Shown piece by piece: positions 1 to 9,385 of a stretch of DNA of 64,000 nt. The stretch comes from Demequina sediminis (GTDB taxonomy: Bacteria > Actinomycetota > Actinomycetes > Actinomycetales > Demequinaceae): contig NZ_AP027736.1 of NCBI RefSeq assembly GCF_030296675.1, positions 434,001 through 498,000 on the forward strand, given 5' to 3'. Under the pieces are notes generated by a model that saw only the letters and a list, made by a program, of their open reading frames with translations, made no database searches and was not told the DNA's origin. The position numbers and the translations under genes were made by a program. Position 1 is the stretch's first letter, and every line of letters starts with the position of its first letter.

Positions 1-979
1 TGGTGACGATGCTCGACGGCGGCCGGGTGCGTGAGGCCTCCGGTGTGACCGCGGTGCTGGTGGTGGCGGTGACCGTGGGCGCCGCCGCGGCCTCGTATCG
101 ATGGCTGGAGATGCCCGTCAGACGGGCGGGCTTCCGCGCGTCCCTGCGCGCGCTGCTTGAGTGGCTGTACCCGGTGGCGGAGGACCCCGAGGCCGTGCGG
201 GTCACCAGGCGTCGCCGCGCCGCCGCCTTTGGCGGAGCCGTCGCCGCGGTGCTCGCTCTCGCGGGCTCGGCCGTCGCCTCCGCACCCGAGCAGACCTCGC
301 TCGAGCGACAGCTCGACTCCGGCGCGTTCGCGGCGGCAGGGGGACGGCGGCTGGGCCGCAGGAGTCGTCGCCGTCGGCATCGTCACTCCCGGACGCGGCG
401 CCTCAGGCGCCCGTCATCGCCGCGGTGCCGTCCGCGGTGCCGTCGATGCTGCCCACCGCCGCGCCCGCGGTGGAGGTGCGCGAGCCCGCCGTGCCGGACG
501 GCAGGGACATCGTGATGATCGGCGACTCGGTGACGCTGGGCTCCGCCCCGGAGCTGGTCGAGGCGATGCCGGGGATCGCGGTCGAGGCCGAGGTCGGCAA
601 GCAGTTCGGTGCCGGCGTCGACCGCGTCGAGCGACTCGCGCGCGCGGGCGACCTGCGCGACTACGTGGTCGTGGCGCTGGGCACCAATGGCGCGGTGCGG
701 GACGAGGACGTCGAGAGGCTCGTGGCCGCGGCGGGTGACCGGCCGCTCGTGCTCGTCACCCCCTACGGCGACCGGCCGTGGATGCGCGGGGCCCAGGAGG
801 CGCTGCGCCGCGCGGCCGAGCGACACCCGTCCGTGGTCATCGCCGACTGGCAGGTCGCGGTGAATCGAGACCCCGGCGTCGTGGGCAGCGACGGCATCCA
901 CCCGCGGCCCTCGGGAGTGGGCACGTTCGTCGCCGTGGTCGAGGACGCGTTGCTGCGCGCGTCGACGCTCTCCCCGTAG
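1..979 (+). CDS. C-terminal part of a membrane acyltransferase with SGNH hydrolase domain (5' partial, frameshifted)
   Basis: Probable surface polysaccharide/peptidoglycan O-acyltransferase of the OafA/YrhL type; only the C-terminal part lies in the window. The 5' part reads in frame 3 and shows the last acyltransferase-3 transmembrane segment with the YRWLEMPVRR signature (about 96-126) and a further membrane helix (about 225-285). The rest reads in frame 2: an Ala/Pro/Ser linker, then an SGNH domain with the GDSV nucleophile block (about 520-535), a GTNG block (about 682-693) and the catalytic DGIHPRP block (about 891-911). The frame changes at the G5 run at 339-343; one added G joins the halves as an AAAGGTAAG linker. 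The gene ends before a bidirectional terminator. Domain order is typical of fused OafA-SGNH proteins; the substrate cannot be told. Confidence 0.75.
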
Positions 980-991
980 CCGTCCCGACAA

Positions 992-1036
992 CGCGACGAG
1001 CCCCCGCGCCGCGGAGGGCACGAGGGGCTCGTCGCG
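992..1036. terminator. Bidirectional hairpin terminator
   Basis: A perfect 13-bp inverted repeat, CGCGACGAGCCCC (992-1004) with GGGGCTCGTCGCG (1024-1036), and a 19-nt loop. It sits between the acyltransferase gene on the plus strand and the DUF4870 gene on the minus strand, so it can end both transcripts. There is no T tract, as is common in high-GC actinobacteria. Confidence 0.75.
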
Positions 1037-1044
1037 TGTCAGCG

Positions 1045-1521
1045 CTACTTGATGAAGGGGATCACCAGCGGGATGCGGTAGTACTCGCCGTTGTTGGCGC
1101 GCACCCCCGCGATGATCGACACCACGAGCGCGTAGATGCCGTAGGCCAGCATCGCGGGCCCGGTGAGTAGGAATCCGAACAGGAACGTCACGAGCCCGAG
1201 GACCACTCCGCCCACCATCACCACGAGCACGGTGAGCTGCAGGTTGAGGTTCATCTTGCCGTGGAAGTCGATGAGTGCGCTGCGCTCACGGTAGATGAGC
1301 CACATCACGAGCGGGACCACGAACGCGAGCGTGCCTGCGGACAGCACGATCGCGACGGCGGCGAGGATGTGGACCAGCATGGCGATGGTCCTGGCGTCGC
1401 GCTCGAGCATGGGAGCGGGGGCGACGTAGGCGGGCGGTGCGCCCGCGGGCTGAGCCGGCTGGGCCTGCGGCTGCGGCTGCGGTTCCGGCTGGGGCGAGGC
1501 GGTGTCGGTCGTGTCGTTCAT
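1045..1521 (-). CDS. DUF4870 (Tic20-like) membrane protein
   Basis: About 158 residues. The N-terminus is a proline/glutamine/alanine-rich cytoplasmic tail of about 55 residues, followed by three or four membrane helices. The LVMWLIYRERSALID motif between helices 1 and 2 is typical of DUF4870/Tic20-like proteins. Their function is unknown. The ATG at 1521 is chosen over one 36 bases upstream because a GGGAGCCTGGGGG ribosome site lies just before it. A paralogue sits directly upstream at 1605-1988, with a hairpin between the two. Confidence 0.8.
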   Translation of the reverse strand: MNDTTDTASPQPEPQPQPQAQPAQPAGAPPAYVAPAPMLERDARTIAMLVHILAAVAIVLSAGTLAFVVPLVMWLIYRERSALIDFHGKMNLNLQLTVLVVMVGGVVLGLVTFLFGFLLTGPAMLAYGIYALVVSIIAGVRANNGEYYRIPLVIPFIK

Positions 1522-1544
1522 GCCCCCAGGCTCCCAGAACGCGG

Positions 1545-1583
1545 CAGGGCCCCGCATCCGCCAGGAGGCGGAGCGGGGCCCTG
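1545..1583 (-). terminator. Hairpin between the two DUF4870 genes
   Basis: An 11-bp inverted repeat, CAGGGCCCCGC (1545-1555) with GCGGGGCCCTG (1573-1583), with a smaller CCGCC/GGCGG stem in the loop. It follows the stop codon of the upstream DUF4870 gene (minus strand) and precedes the start of the downstream one, so it is probably a terminator or partial attenuator between the paralogues. Confidence 0.6.
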
Positions 1584-1604
1584 ATGTTCGTCGGGGTGAG
1601 ACCC

Positions 1605-1988
1605 CTACTTGATGATGCGCCAGTTGAAGGGGTAGCGGTACTGCTCACCCTTGTTGGCGGCGATCGCCGCGAGGATGCCGAACACCAGGACGGCGATGCC
1701 CACGAGCGGCAGGATCACGAAGCCGATGATGGCGATCGTGGTGATCGCGCCGACGAAGGACGCGATCGCCATGAGGATCGACCAGTTGAGGGCCTCCTTG
1801 GCCTGGTCGTTGACGAACGCGCTGCGCTCGCGGAAGACCAGCCAGATGATCAGCGGCGGGATGAAGCCGAACAGGATCACGCCCGCGTGCGCGAGCGTGG
1901 CCCAGAGGCGCTCATCGCTCTGGCTCATCGGCTGCGGCGCGTAGGGCGGCTGGGGCGACTGCGGCGGGGGCGGCGGGTACTCGGTCAT
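1605..1988 (-). CDS. DUF4870 (Tic20-like) membrane protein, second copy
   Basis: About 127 residues with a poly-proline N-terminus (five prolines), then DERLWATLAHAG and the family motif IIWLVFRERSAFVNDQAKEALNW, followed by two or three hydrophobic helices. A small integral membrane protein of unknown function. A GTG at 1997 is possible, but it lies only 2 bases after the AAGGAG ribosome site, so the ATG at 1988 is preferred. It is a diverged paralogue of the next gene downstream. Confidence 0.8.
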   Translation of the reverse strand: MTEYPPPPPQSPQPPYAPQPMSQSDERLWATLAHAGVILFGFIPPLIIWLVFRERSAFVNDQAKEALNWSILMAIASFVGAITTIAIIGFVILPLVGIAVLVFGILAAIAANKGEQYRYPFNWRIIK

Positions 1989-2162
1989 ATCGGTCACGTC
2001 TCCTTCGATTGGTCGCCGGCTGCCACCGGCGGTGGGCGTGCATGCCCGACGGGCCGATGCTACCGAGACATCCCCGGTACGTCACGGGATACGGGCGAAC
2101 AGTGCGTGATCACCGCGCGGCGGGACCCCCGCAGCCCTCGAGGGGGCGCGGGCGAGCCGCGC

Positions 2163-2194
2163 TAGGATTAGCACTCAACGAGTCCGAGTGCCAG
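2163..2194 (+). promoter_or_regulatory. hrcA promoter -10 with CIRCE operator
   Basis: CIRCE is the inverted repeat bound by HrcA. TTAGCACTC (2168-2176), nine bases, then GAGTGCCAG (2186-2194) matches the consensus TTAGCACTC-N9-GAGTGCTAA, with the left arm perfect and the right arm differing at two positions. A TAGGAT -10 box ends where CIRCE begins, so the operator covers the expected transcription start. HrcA should therefore repress its own operon. Confidence 0.9.
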
Positions 2195-2225
2195 TGCCAA
2201 TCCGATCCCCAGGCGAGGAGAAAAC

Positions 2226-3233
2226 GTGAGCGAGGAACGCCGTCACGCCGTGCTCCGTGCGATCGTCGAGGGCTACGTCGCGACCCACGAGCCGGTCGGG
2301 TCCAAGGCACTCGCCGAGACCCGCGCGCTCGGGGTGTCCTCCGCGACCATTCGCAATGACATGGCGATCCTCGAGGAGGAGGGCTTCATCGCGCAGCCCC
2401 ACACCTCGGCCGGGCGCATCCCCACGGACAAGGGCTATCGCCTCTTCGTCGACCACCTTGCGGCGTCCGCGCTGCCCGAGGCGCACAAGCGCGCGATCGG
2501 CACGTTCCTCTCGGACGCCGTCGATCTCAACGATGTCGTCGAGCGTTCCGTGCGCCTGCTGAGCCAGCTCACGCGACAGGTCGCGGTGGTGCAGTACCCG
2601 TCGCTGCGCGAGTCCGCGGTGCGGCGCGTCGAGCTGGTGCGCCTGGGAGCCGAGCACGCCCTCGTCGTGGTGGTCTCCGCGGACGCGCGTGTGGACCAGC
2701 AGACCATTCCGCTGGGCGAGGCCACCCCCGACGAGGCCTTCGAACGCGCGGTGCGCGACATCAACGAGGCAGCGCAGGGCCGCACCGGCGCGGCCCTCGA
2801 GAAGGCGCTGGAGGCCTGGGCCGGCTCTCCCGGCCAGGTGCCGTGGGCGGCCGCGGTCGCGAGCATCGTGGTCACCGCCGCGCGCGGCGGAACGGTCGAG
2901 CGCGTGGTCTTCGCCGGCACGTCGAACCTGGCGCGCGCCGGGTCGGGACTCGAGGCCGACACGATCGCGCCCGTGCTCGACGCGCTCGAGGAACAAGTGG
3001 TGCTGTTGCGGCTGTTGCATGAGATGGCCGCAGGCGGAGACGATGTCTCGGTTCGGATCGGCGCGGAGACGCACCACGAGGCGCTGTCCCGCACGTCGAT
3101 CGTGGCCGCGGCGTATGGCAGGGACGCGTCCTCCCTGGTGGGCGCGCTCGGGCCCACGCGCATGGACTACCCGGGGACGATGGCCGCCGTGCGCGCCGTC
3201 GCCCGTTACCTTTCGAGAGTGGTGGAGCTTTAG
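2226..3233 (+). CDS. hrcA: Heat-inducible transcriptional repressor HrcA
   Basis: Represses heat-shock genes by binding CIRCE when GroEL activity is sufficient. 335 residues, the usual length. The N-terminal winged helix contains SSATIRNDM (about residues 38-46) and the family motif PHTSAGRIPTDKGYR (about 58-72), followed by the GAF-like HrcA domain. It starts at GTG, 5 bases after a GGAG site. A CIRCE element lies in its promoter. Its stop codon is directly followed by the dnaJ start codon, the usual actinobacterial hrcA-dnaJ pair. Confidence 0.97.
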   Translation: MSEERRHAVLRAIVEGYVATHEPVGSKALAETRALGVSSATIRNDMAILEEEGFIAQPHTSAGRIPTDKGYRLFVDHLAASALPEAHKRAIGTFLSDAVDLNDVVERSVRLLSQLTRQVAVVQYPSLRESAVRRVELVRLGAEHALVVVVSADARVDQQTIPLGEATPDEAFERAVRDINEAAQGRTGAALEKALEAWAGSPGQVPWAAAVASIVVTAARGGTVERVVFAGTSNLARAGSGLEADTIAPVLDALEEQVVLLRLLHEMAAGGDDVSVRIGAETHHEALSRTSIVAAAYGRDASSLVGALGPTRMDYPGTMAAVRAVARYLSRVVEL

Positions 3234-4372
3234 GTGAAGGATTACTACGGCGTGCTGGGTGTCCAGCGCAACGCGACCGAGTCCGAGATCAAGAAGGCGT
3301 ACCGCAAGCTCGCCCGCGAACTGCACCCCGATGTGGCGGGGGCCGAGGGCGAGGAGCGCTTCAAGGAGGTCGCCGCCGCCTACGAGGTGCTGGGAAACGC
3401 GGACAAGCGTGCGCAGTACGACCGCGGCGTCGACCCGCGTGCGGCGTCGGGCTCCGCGGGAGGCGCGCAGGGGTTCGGCTTCGAGGACATCTTCGAGACG
3501 TTCTTCGGCGGCGGTGCCGGTCCCTTCGGCTCCGCGCAGCGCGGTCCCGCGTCGCGCACTCAGCGCGGCGGCGACACGCTCGTGCAGACCGAGGTCACGC
3601 TCGAGGAGGCCGTATTCGGCGTCACCCGCGAGATCCAGGTGGACCTTGCCGACGTGTGCGGGACGTGTCACGGATCGTGCTGCGCACCGGGCACCTCTCC
3701 CACCACGTGCCGCCAGTGCAACGGCTCGGGATCGGTCCAGCGCGTCGCGCGTTCGCTGCTCGGACAGGTGATGACCACCGCGCCCTGCCCCACGTGTGGC
3801 GGCTACGGCTCGACGATCGAGTCGCCGTGCACCGACTGCGCCGGCCAGGGACGCACGCACTCGCGTCACACCGTGAGCGTCGACATCCCGGCGGGTGTCG
3901 AGACCGGCACGCGCATCCGCATGTCGGGCGTGGGTGACGCCGGCGTCGCGGGCGGACAGAAGGGCGACCTCTACATCGAGATTCGCCAGCGCGCGCACCA
4001 GGCCTTCGAGCGCAGGGGGACGACCTTCACTGCACGCTCGAGGTGCCGATGACCGCCGCGGCGCTCGGGACCGTGATGACGGTCGAGACGTTCGACGGGC
4101 CGCAGGAGGTCGACGTCCGTCCCGGCACCCACTCCGGCTCGACGGTGCGTCTCAAGGGCCTCGGCGTGGGCCGGCTGCAGCGGGCCGGACGCGGCGACCT
4201 CCACGTCCACCTCGACATCGTCACTCCGACCGATCTCACGGACGAGCAGGCCGACCTGCTGCGTCAGCTCGCCGCACTGCGCGGCGAGGAGATCCCCGAG
4301 GCCAGGCTCGCGCCCATCGGTGGCGGCGTGTTCTCGCGCCTCAGGGACGCCTTCATGGGCCGGGAGCGGTGA
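3234..4372 (+). CDS. dnaJ: Molecular chaperone DnaJ (frameshifted in this sequence)
   Basis: Co-chaperone that delivers substrates to DnaK and stimulates its ATPase. In order: J domain with HPD (ELHPDVAG, about residues 30-37), a Gly/Phe-rich stretch (about 75-105), the zinc-binding CxxCxG repeats (about 140-205), and the C-terminal substrate-binding domains. The frame breaks at the G5 run 4015-4019; one added G gives [14 protein letters not shown] and rejoins the C-terminal half, which runs to 4372. One zinc repeat reads CHGSCC rather than CxGxG. The GTG start abuts the hrcA stop. The stop overlaps rsmE. Confidence 0.93.
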
Positions 4373-5136
4373 CCGCACCCGTCTTTGTCGATCCGGGCGC
4401 GGCGACCGCGACCGCGGGCGACACGCTGCGCGTCGAGGGGGATGAGGCGCGCCACGCCGTGACGGTCCAGCGCCGCCGCGTGGGCGAGGCGGTCGACATC
4501 GTCGATGGCGCGGGCGTGCGCGCGAGCGGCGCGATCACCGCGACGGGCGACCGCTGGTTCGAGATCTTGGTCGCGCGCGTGACACGCGAGAGCGATCCCC
4601 GCGTGACGCTCGTCCAGGCGCTCGCCAAGGGCGGCAGGGACGAGCAGGCCGTCGAGGCGGCCGTCGAGTTGGGCGTCACCGGGGTGATCCCGTGGGCCTC
4701 GGACCGCGCAATCGTCCAGTGGCGCGGCCCCAAGGCCGACAAGGGGCGCGCAGCCTGGCAGGCGCTCGCGCTTGCGGCGGCCAAGCAGAGCAGGCGCGCC
4801 GTGGTGCCCGAGGTCTCCGGCGTGATGACCACGCGCGCCCTCGCGGCGGCGGTCGCCGACGCGGCGGCCGCGGGGACACGCGTGCTGGTGCTCCACGAGT
4901 CCGCGCGGCTGGGACTCGCCGCGCTCGACTGGGAGGATCGCGAGCAGCCCACCTGGGTGATCGTGGGGCCTGAGGGCGGAATCGCGGACTCCGAGCTCGA
5001 GGCGCTCGCCGCCGCGGGTGCGACCGCCGTGGTGCTGGGCCCGCACGTGCTGCGGGCCTCGTCGGCGGGACCCGCGGCTCTCGCCGCTCTCGCGGCGCTT
5101 CGTGGCCACTGGGCGGTCACTACGCTAGGGGGATGA
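4369..5136 (+). CDS. rsmE: 16S rRNA (uracil-1498-N3)-methyltransferase RsmE
   Basis: SAM-dependent SPOUT methyltransferase that makes m3U1498 in 16S rRNA. About 255 residues: an N-terminal PUA-like RNA-binding domain containing DEARHAVTVQRRRVG, then the SPOUT knot with QALAKGGRDEQAVEAAVELG and the SAM-binding loop VGPEGGI (about residues 198-204). The C-terminus has LGPHVLRASSAGPAAL, typical of the knot. The GTG start at 4369 overlaps the dnaJ stop (GTGA). Its own stop overlaps the ATG of the HIT gene. Confidence 0.95.
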   Translation: MTAPVFVDPGAATATAGDTLRVEGDEARHAVTVQRRRVGEAVDIVDGAGVRASGAITATGDRWFEILVARVTRESDPRVTLVQALAKGGRDEQAVEAAVELGVTGVIPWASDRAIVQWRGPKADKGRAAWQALALAAAKQSRRAVVPEVSGVMTTRALAAAVADAAAAGTRVLVLHESARLGLAALDWEDREQPTWVIVGPEGGIADSELEALAAAGATAVVLGPHVLRASSAGPAALAALAALRGHWAVTTLGG

Positions 5137-5474
5137 GCACCACGGACTGCATCTTCTGCGCCATCATCGCGGGCGACATCCCGTCGGAGCGCGTCGCCGA
5201 GACCGACACTGTGGTCGCGTTCCGCGACATCTCCCCCCAGGCACCGGTTCACGTGCTGGTGGCGCCCAAGCATCACGTGCCCAACGTCGCCGCCGCGGCG
5301 CGCGAGATCCCCGAGGTGCTCGCGGAGATGGCGATCGTCGCGCAGCAGGTCGCCGACGCCGAATGCGGGGGCGAGTTCAGGTGGATCTTCAACACCGGCC
5401 CCTCGGCGGGCCAGACGGTGTTTCACGTCCACGGTCACGTCATGAACGGCGGCACCCTGGGGTGGAACGCGTGA
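5133..5474 (+). CDS. HIT family (histidine triad) nucleotide hydrolase
   Basis: 113-residue HIT protein of the HINT type, which hydrolyses nucleoside phosphoramidates or AMP-lysine. It starts with the usual DCIFCAIIAGDIPSERV block, whose two Cys match the zinc pair of many actinobacterial HITs. The active-site triad HVHGHV is at about residues 98-103. Besides read-through from rsmE, TACGCT at 5121-5126 is followed by 6 bases and the ATG, so it may have a leaderless promoter inside rsmE. Confidence 0.93.
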   Translation: MSTTDCIFCAIIAGDIPSERVAETDTVVAFRDISPQAPVHVLVAPKHHVPNVAAAAREIPEVLAEMAIVAQQVADAECGGEFRWIFNTGPSAGQTVFHVHGHVMNGGTLGWNA

Positions 5475-6511
5475 GCGTCACGCGGGTGGTGGTGATCGAC
5501 GACGCCGCGAGCATGCCCGAGCTGCTGGGCTCGGGCGACGGCGTGCTGCGCGAGGTCGAGCGCGCGTTCCCCGCGGTCGACATCCTCGTGAGGGGCAATC
5601 GCATCACGCTGACCGGCGAGGAGTCCGACGTCGACGCGGCCGCGACCGCCGTCGAGGAGCTGCGTGACGTGCTGGGGGCCGGCGTGCCGCTGACCCCGGA
5701 CGTGGCGCGCGAGTCCGTGCGCATGCTGCGATCGACCCCGACCGCCGAGGCGCAGGGTGCGCCCGAGGAGCGTCCCGCCGGCGTCCTCAGCCGCTCGATC
5801 CTGTCCACGCGCGGACGCACGATCCGGCCCAAGACCCAGGGCCAGGCATCGTACGTTCACGCGATCGAGACGCACACGGTGACCTTCGGCATCGGCCCCG
5901 CCGGAACCGGCAAGACCTACCTCGCGATGGCCCAGGCCGTGGCCGCGCTGCAGGGCAAGCGGGTCAACCGCATCGTCCTCACGCGTCCCGCGGTCGAGGC
6001 GGGCGAGCGGCTCGGCTTCCTGCCCGGCTCGCTCAGCGAGAAGATCGACCCGTACCTGCGGCCGCTGTACGACGCGCTGCACGACATGGTCGACCCCGAG
6101 TCGATCCCCAAGCTCATGGAGGCGGGCACCATCGAGGTCGCGCCCCTCGCGTACATGCGTGGGCGCACGCTCAACGACGCGTTCGTGATCCTCGACGAGG
6201 CTCAGAACACCACGCGCGAGCAGATGAAGATGTTCCTCACGCGTCTCGGCTTCGGGACCACGATGGTGGTCACGGGCGACGTCACGCAGGTGGACCTGCC
6301 GGGCGGGACGCAGTCCGGGCTGAGGTCGGCCGCCGAGATCCTCAGCGGGGTCGAGGACATCGCGTTCTGCCACCTGGGCGCGCAGGACGTGGTGCGTCAC
6401 CGACTCGTGAGCGACATCATCACCGCCTACGCCGAGAGCGACGAGAACAGGGCGCAGACGCCGCGCCCCACCGGCCAGCGCCGCCGGTTCGACCGGGAGG
6501 AGCGTCCATGA
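5471..6511 (+). CDS. phoH: PhoH family ATPase
   Basis: 346-residue PhoH-like P-loop ATPase, linked to RNA metabolism in many bacteria and often next to ybeY. The N-terminal domain (about residues 1-110) is KH-like. The ATPase has Walker A GPAGTGKT (about 142-149) and Walker B VILDEAQN (about 239-246), with the PhoH motif [17 protein letters not shown] between them. The GTG at 5471 overlaps the HIT stop. The 3' end overlaps ybeY by ATGA, so the genes are translationally coupled. Confidence 0.95.
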   Translation: MSVTRVVVIDDAASMPELLGSGDGVLREVERAFPAVDILVRGNRITLTGEESDVDAAATAVEELRDVLGAGVPLTPDVARESVRMLRSTPTAEAQGAPEERPAGVLSRSILSTRGRTIRPKTQGQASYVHAIETHTVTFGIGPAGTGKTYLAMAQAVAALQGKRVNRIVLTRPAVEAGERLGFLPGSLSEKIDPYLRPLYDALHDMVDPESIPKLMEAGTIEVAPLAYMRGRTLNDAFVILDEAQNTTREQMKMFLTRLGFGTTMVVTGDVTQVDLPGGTQSGLRSAAEILSGVEDIAFCHLGAQDVVRHRLVSDIITAYAESDENRAQTPRPTGQRRRFDREERP

Positions 6512-6957
6512 TCGACGTCAACAACGAGACCGATGCCGAGGTCGACGAGGTCGAGTTCGCGGAGCTCGCCCGCTACGTCCTGGGACAGATGCACGTCGCC
6601 GACGGCGCCGAGCTCGCGATCCTCTTCGTGGACGAGGAGGCGATGACACAGCTGCACGTGCAGTGGATGGACGAGCCCGGCCCCACGGACGTGCTGAGCT
6701 TCCCGATGGACGAGCTGCGCCCCGGCACGCCCGACAACCCCACGCCTCCCGGCCTGCTCGGCGATATCGTGGTGTGCCCGAGCGTTGCGGCGCGGCAGGC
6801 GGCGGCGGCCGGCCACAGCGCCGAGGAGGAGATGCTGCTCCTCACCACGCACGGGATCCTTCACCTCTTGGGCTACGACCACGTCGAGCCCGAGGAGGAG
6901 AAGGAGATGTTCGCGCTGCAGCGCCATCTCTTGCTCACCTTCCTCGCGCGCCGATGA
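6508..6957 (+). CDS. ybeY: Endoribonuclease YbeY
   Basis: Zinc-dependent endoribonuclease for 16S rRNA 3' maturation and ribosome quality control. 149 residues. The metal site [11 protein letters not shown] (about residues 114-124) has the three His of the family, and TDVLSFP is at about 60-66. It starts by ATGA overlap with phoH and ends by overlap with the corC-like gene, the usual phoH-ybeY-corC-era order. Confidence 0.97.
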   Translation: MIDVNNETDAEVDEVEFAELARYVLGQMHVADGAELAILFVDEEAMTQLHVQWMDEPGPTDVLSFPMDELRPGTPDNPTPPGLLGDIVVCPSVAARQAAAAGHSAEEEMLLLTTHGILHLLGYDHVEPEEEKEMFALQRHLLLTFLARR

Positions 6958-8261
6958 GCTCGTCCGCGGTCTCGCTGCTCGTGGCCGTCGCGGTCGCGGG
7001 GCTCGCGGGAGCCGCGGTGTTGCACGCGATCGTCGCCGCGTTTGAGCAGATCCCCTACGCCGACGAGCGCCGCATCGCGGCCCTGGTCCGCCCCGACGGC
7101 AGACCCACGCGTGCCGCGCGGCTCGCGGTGCTTCCGGATCATGCCGACAACGCCGCCTCGGTCGGCTACGCGATGCTCGAGTCTCTCGCGCTGGTCGCAT
7201 GGACCGTGCTCGCCCTCGAGTTGGGCGACGTGCTCGGGTGGGACGGCTGGGCGACGCTCGCGCTCGCGGCGGGCGTGGCCGCGTTCCTCTCGGTCATCGT
7301 GGTGCGTGCCTGGCCTCGCGGCGTCGCCCGCAGCCATCCGGAGGCGGCCATCCGCGCGCTCGCGCCGGTGGGCTGGGCGATCGTGCGCCTCACGACCCCC
7401 ATCCGCGCCGTGGTGCCCGCGCTGCAGATGCGCGAGCTGTCCGAGCCGGAGGACCTCGTCGAGCAGGCCGGTGATGCCCTCGAGGAGGAGGATGCGGAGC
7501 TGCTGCGCTCCGTCGTGGGGCTCGGCGACACGCTCACGCGCGAGGTGATGGTGCCGCGCACGGACATGATCACGATCGACGCCGGCACTCCCGCGCGCAA
7601 GGCGATGCTGCTGTTCATGAGGTCGGGTTTCTCGCGCGTGCCGGTCATCGGCGACGGGGTCGACGACACCGTGGGCGTGCTCTATCTCAAGGACGTGGTG
7701 CGCGCGACGTGGGACCACCCCGAGCGACTCGACGAACCGATCGACGCGCTCATGCGCGAGCCGGTCTTCGTGCCCGAGTCGGTGCCGGCCGATGACCTCC
7801 TGCGCCGCATGCAGGACGAGGTCTTCCACATGGCGGTGGTCGTGGACGAGTACGGCGGCGTCGCAGGACTGGTCACCATCGAGGATGCGCTCGAGGAGAT
7901 CGTGGGCGAGATGGTCGACGAGCACGATCGGCTCGCGCCCGAGGTCGAGGACCTGGGGGACGGGCGCTATCGTGTGCCCGCGCGGTGCTCTCTCGACGAG
8001 CTCGCCGAACTCTTCGACGTCGAGATCGACGACGAGGACGTGGAGACCGTCGCGGGACTGCTCGCGAAGGCCTTGGGCAAGGTGCCCATCCCCGGGTCGC
8101 GCGCGAGCGTGCATGGGCTCGACCTGCTGGCCGAGCGTGCCGAGGGCCGCCGCCGGCGGCTCGTGTCGGTGGTGGTGACCCGCGTCGAGCCCGAGCCCGC
8201 CGCCGACGAGAATGTGACCGCGCCACGCAGGCGCGGACGGAAGGACGATGACCATGAGTGA
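6954..8261 (+). CDS. Hemolysin-family/CorC transporter-associated protein with CBS pair
   Basis: 435 residues. An N-terminal CNNM/DUF21-like part has three or four membrane segments (about residues 1-25 and 65-145). A CBS pair starts near MVPRTDM (about 198) and includes [23 protein letters not shown] (about 300-323). A C-terminal CorC_HlyC domain is followed by a charged tail. Such proteins are proposed to take part in Mg2+/Co2+ efflux or homeostasis; the name hemolysin is historical. It overlaps both ybeY and era. Confidence 0.92.
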   Translation: MSSSAVSLLVAVAVAGLAGAAVLHAIVAAFEQIPYADERRIAALVRPDGRPTRAARLAVLPDHADNAASVGYAMLESLALVAWTVLALELGDVLGWDGWATLALAAGVAAFLSVIVVRAWPRGVARSHPEAAIRALAPVGWAIVRLTTPIRAVVPALQMRELSEPEDLVEQAGDALEEEDAELLRSVVGLGDTLTREVMVPRTDMITIDAGTPARKAMLLFMRSGFSRVPVIGDGVDDTVGVLYLKDVVRATWDHPERLDEPIDALMREPVFVPESVPADDLLRRMQDEVFHMAVVVDEYGGVAGLVTIEDALEEIVGEMVDEHDRLAPEVEDLGDGRYRVPARCSLDELAELFDVEIDDEDVETVAGLLAKALGKVPIPGSRASVHGLDLLAERAEGRRRRLVSVVVTRVEPEPAADENVTAPRRRGRKDDDHE

Positions 8262-9153
8262 GTTCCGATCGGGCTTTGTGGCCTTTGTGGGCCGGCCCAA
8301 TGCGGGCAAGTCGACCCTGATGAACGCCCTGGTGGGCGAGAAGGTCGCCATCATGTCCTCGCGCCCTCAGACCACCCGGCGCGCGATTCGTGGCATCATT
8401 ACCAGGGACGATTCCCAGGTGGTGGTCGTCGATACCCCGGGACTGCATCGTCCCCGCACGCTGTTGGGCGAGCGCCTCAACGACCTCGTGCGCGAGACCC
8501 TCGCCGAGGTCGACGTGATCGGCTTCTGCCTGCCCGCCGACGAGAAGGTGGGACCTGGCGACCAGTGGATCGCGCGCGAGCTGTCCGCCGCGCGGGCACC
8601 CGTCATCGCGATCGTCACCAAGGTGGACAAGGTCGCGCGGGAGCGCGTCGCGCAGCACCTCATGGACGTCCAGCAGCTGGGGGAGTGGGCCGAGATCGTG
8701 CCCGTGAGCTCGATCAAGGACATCCAGATCGACACGCTGCTCGACCTGATCGTCGGGTACCTGCCCGAGGGGCCCGCCCTCTACCCGGACGGCGAGCTGA
8801 CCGACGAGCCCGAGGAGATGCGGATCGCGGAGCTCATCCGCGAGGCGGCGCTCGAGGGCGTGCGGGACGAGCTTCCTCACTCGCTCGCCGTGGTGATCGA
8901 GGAGATGGTCGAACCCGACTCCGAGGATGCCCACCGCGAGGTGCTCGAGATCCGCGCCCACGTCTTCGTGGAGCGGGACTCGCAGAAGGGCATCATCATC
9001 GGCAAGGGCGGGTCGCGGCTCAAGGAGGTCGGAGCGACGTCGCGAGCCGGCATCGAGCGGCTGCTGGGGCGCAAGGTGTTCCTCGACCTGCACGTCAAGG
9101 TCGCCAAGGACTGGCAGCGCGACCCCAAGCAGCTGGGTCGGCTGGGGTTCTAG
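8254..9153 (+). CDS. era: GTPase Era
   Basis: Ribosome-assembly GTPase that binds the 3' end of 16S rRNA. About 299 residues. GTPase motifs: G1 GRPNAGKST (near residue 13), G3 DTPGL (near 58) and G4 TKVD. The C-terminal KH domain has IIIGKGGSRLKEVG (about 244-257). The ATG at 8254 is preferred over 8248 because the AAGGA site is only 2 bases from the first but 8 from the second. It overlaps the upstream gene and is the last gene of the hrcA-era run; repeat hairpins follow its stop. Confidence 0.96.
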   Translation: MSEFRSGFVAFVGRPNAGKSTLMNALVGEKVAIMSSRPQTTRRAIRGIITRDDSQVVVVDTPGLHRPRTLLGERLNDLVRETLAEVDVIGFCLPADEKVGPGDQWIARELSAARAPVIAIVTKVDKVARERVAQHLMDVQQLGEWAEIVPVSSIKDIQIDTLLDLIVGYLPEGPALYPDGELTDEPEEMRIAELIREAALEGVRDELPHSLAVVIEEMVEPDSEDAHREVLEIRAHVFVERDSQKGIIIGKGGSRLKEVGATSRAGIERLLGRKVFLDLHVKVAKDWQRDPKQLGRLGF

Positions 9154-9186
9154 CCGCTCGCCGGATGCGGGTGCTGAGTTCGGGGG

Positions 9187-9270
9187 CCCGAAACGCGGGC
9201 GAATTCCGGTTGCGCCCGCGAATGCGGCGTGCGCAGCCCGAAACGCGGGCGAATCCACGAGTCGCCCGCG
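9187..9270. repeat. Two tandem hairpin repeats after era
   Basis: The 18-base word CCCGAAACGCGGGCGAAT occurs at 9187-9204 and again at 9237-9254, exactly 50 bases apart. In each copy CGCGGGCG pairs with a downstream CGCCCGCG (9194-9201 with 9213-9220; 9244-9251 with 9263-9270), giving two like hairpins with 11-base loops of different sequence. This may be the era terminator or two units of a dispersed palindromic repeat. The loops vary while the stems are kept. Confidence 0.7.
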
Positions 9271-9348
9271 TCACAGGAGGTGCTGATCCCGGACGATGCC
9301 GTGGTCGCCGTGGTCGTGCGGGGCACCGCGGCGGTCGGGAAGTCCAGT

Positions 9349-9379
9349 TTGCCGCGCGGCGCGGGGCGTCGGCTATGGT
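9349..9379 (+). promoter_or_regulatory. Predicted leuA leader promoter
   Basis: TTGCCG (9349-9354), a 19-base spacer, then TATGGT (9374-9379). The ATG of the leader peptide starts 6 bases after the -10 box, so the transcript is predicted to begin at or next to that ATG (leaderless). Confidence 0.5.
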
Positions 9380-9385
9380 GGTCGC

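Noticed and set aside
2175-3998. 607-codon antisense frame over hrcA and dnaJ
   Set aside because: Shadow of real genes in GC-rich DNA; Arg/His/Ala-rich with no motif.
4015-4019. Programmed frameshift in dnaJ (and similar sites)
   Set aside because: No slippery heptamer plus structure pattern; the same one-base pattern recurs in unrelated genes and a tRNA, so an error is simpler.
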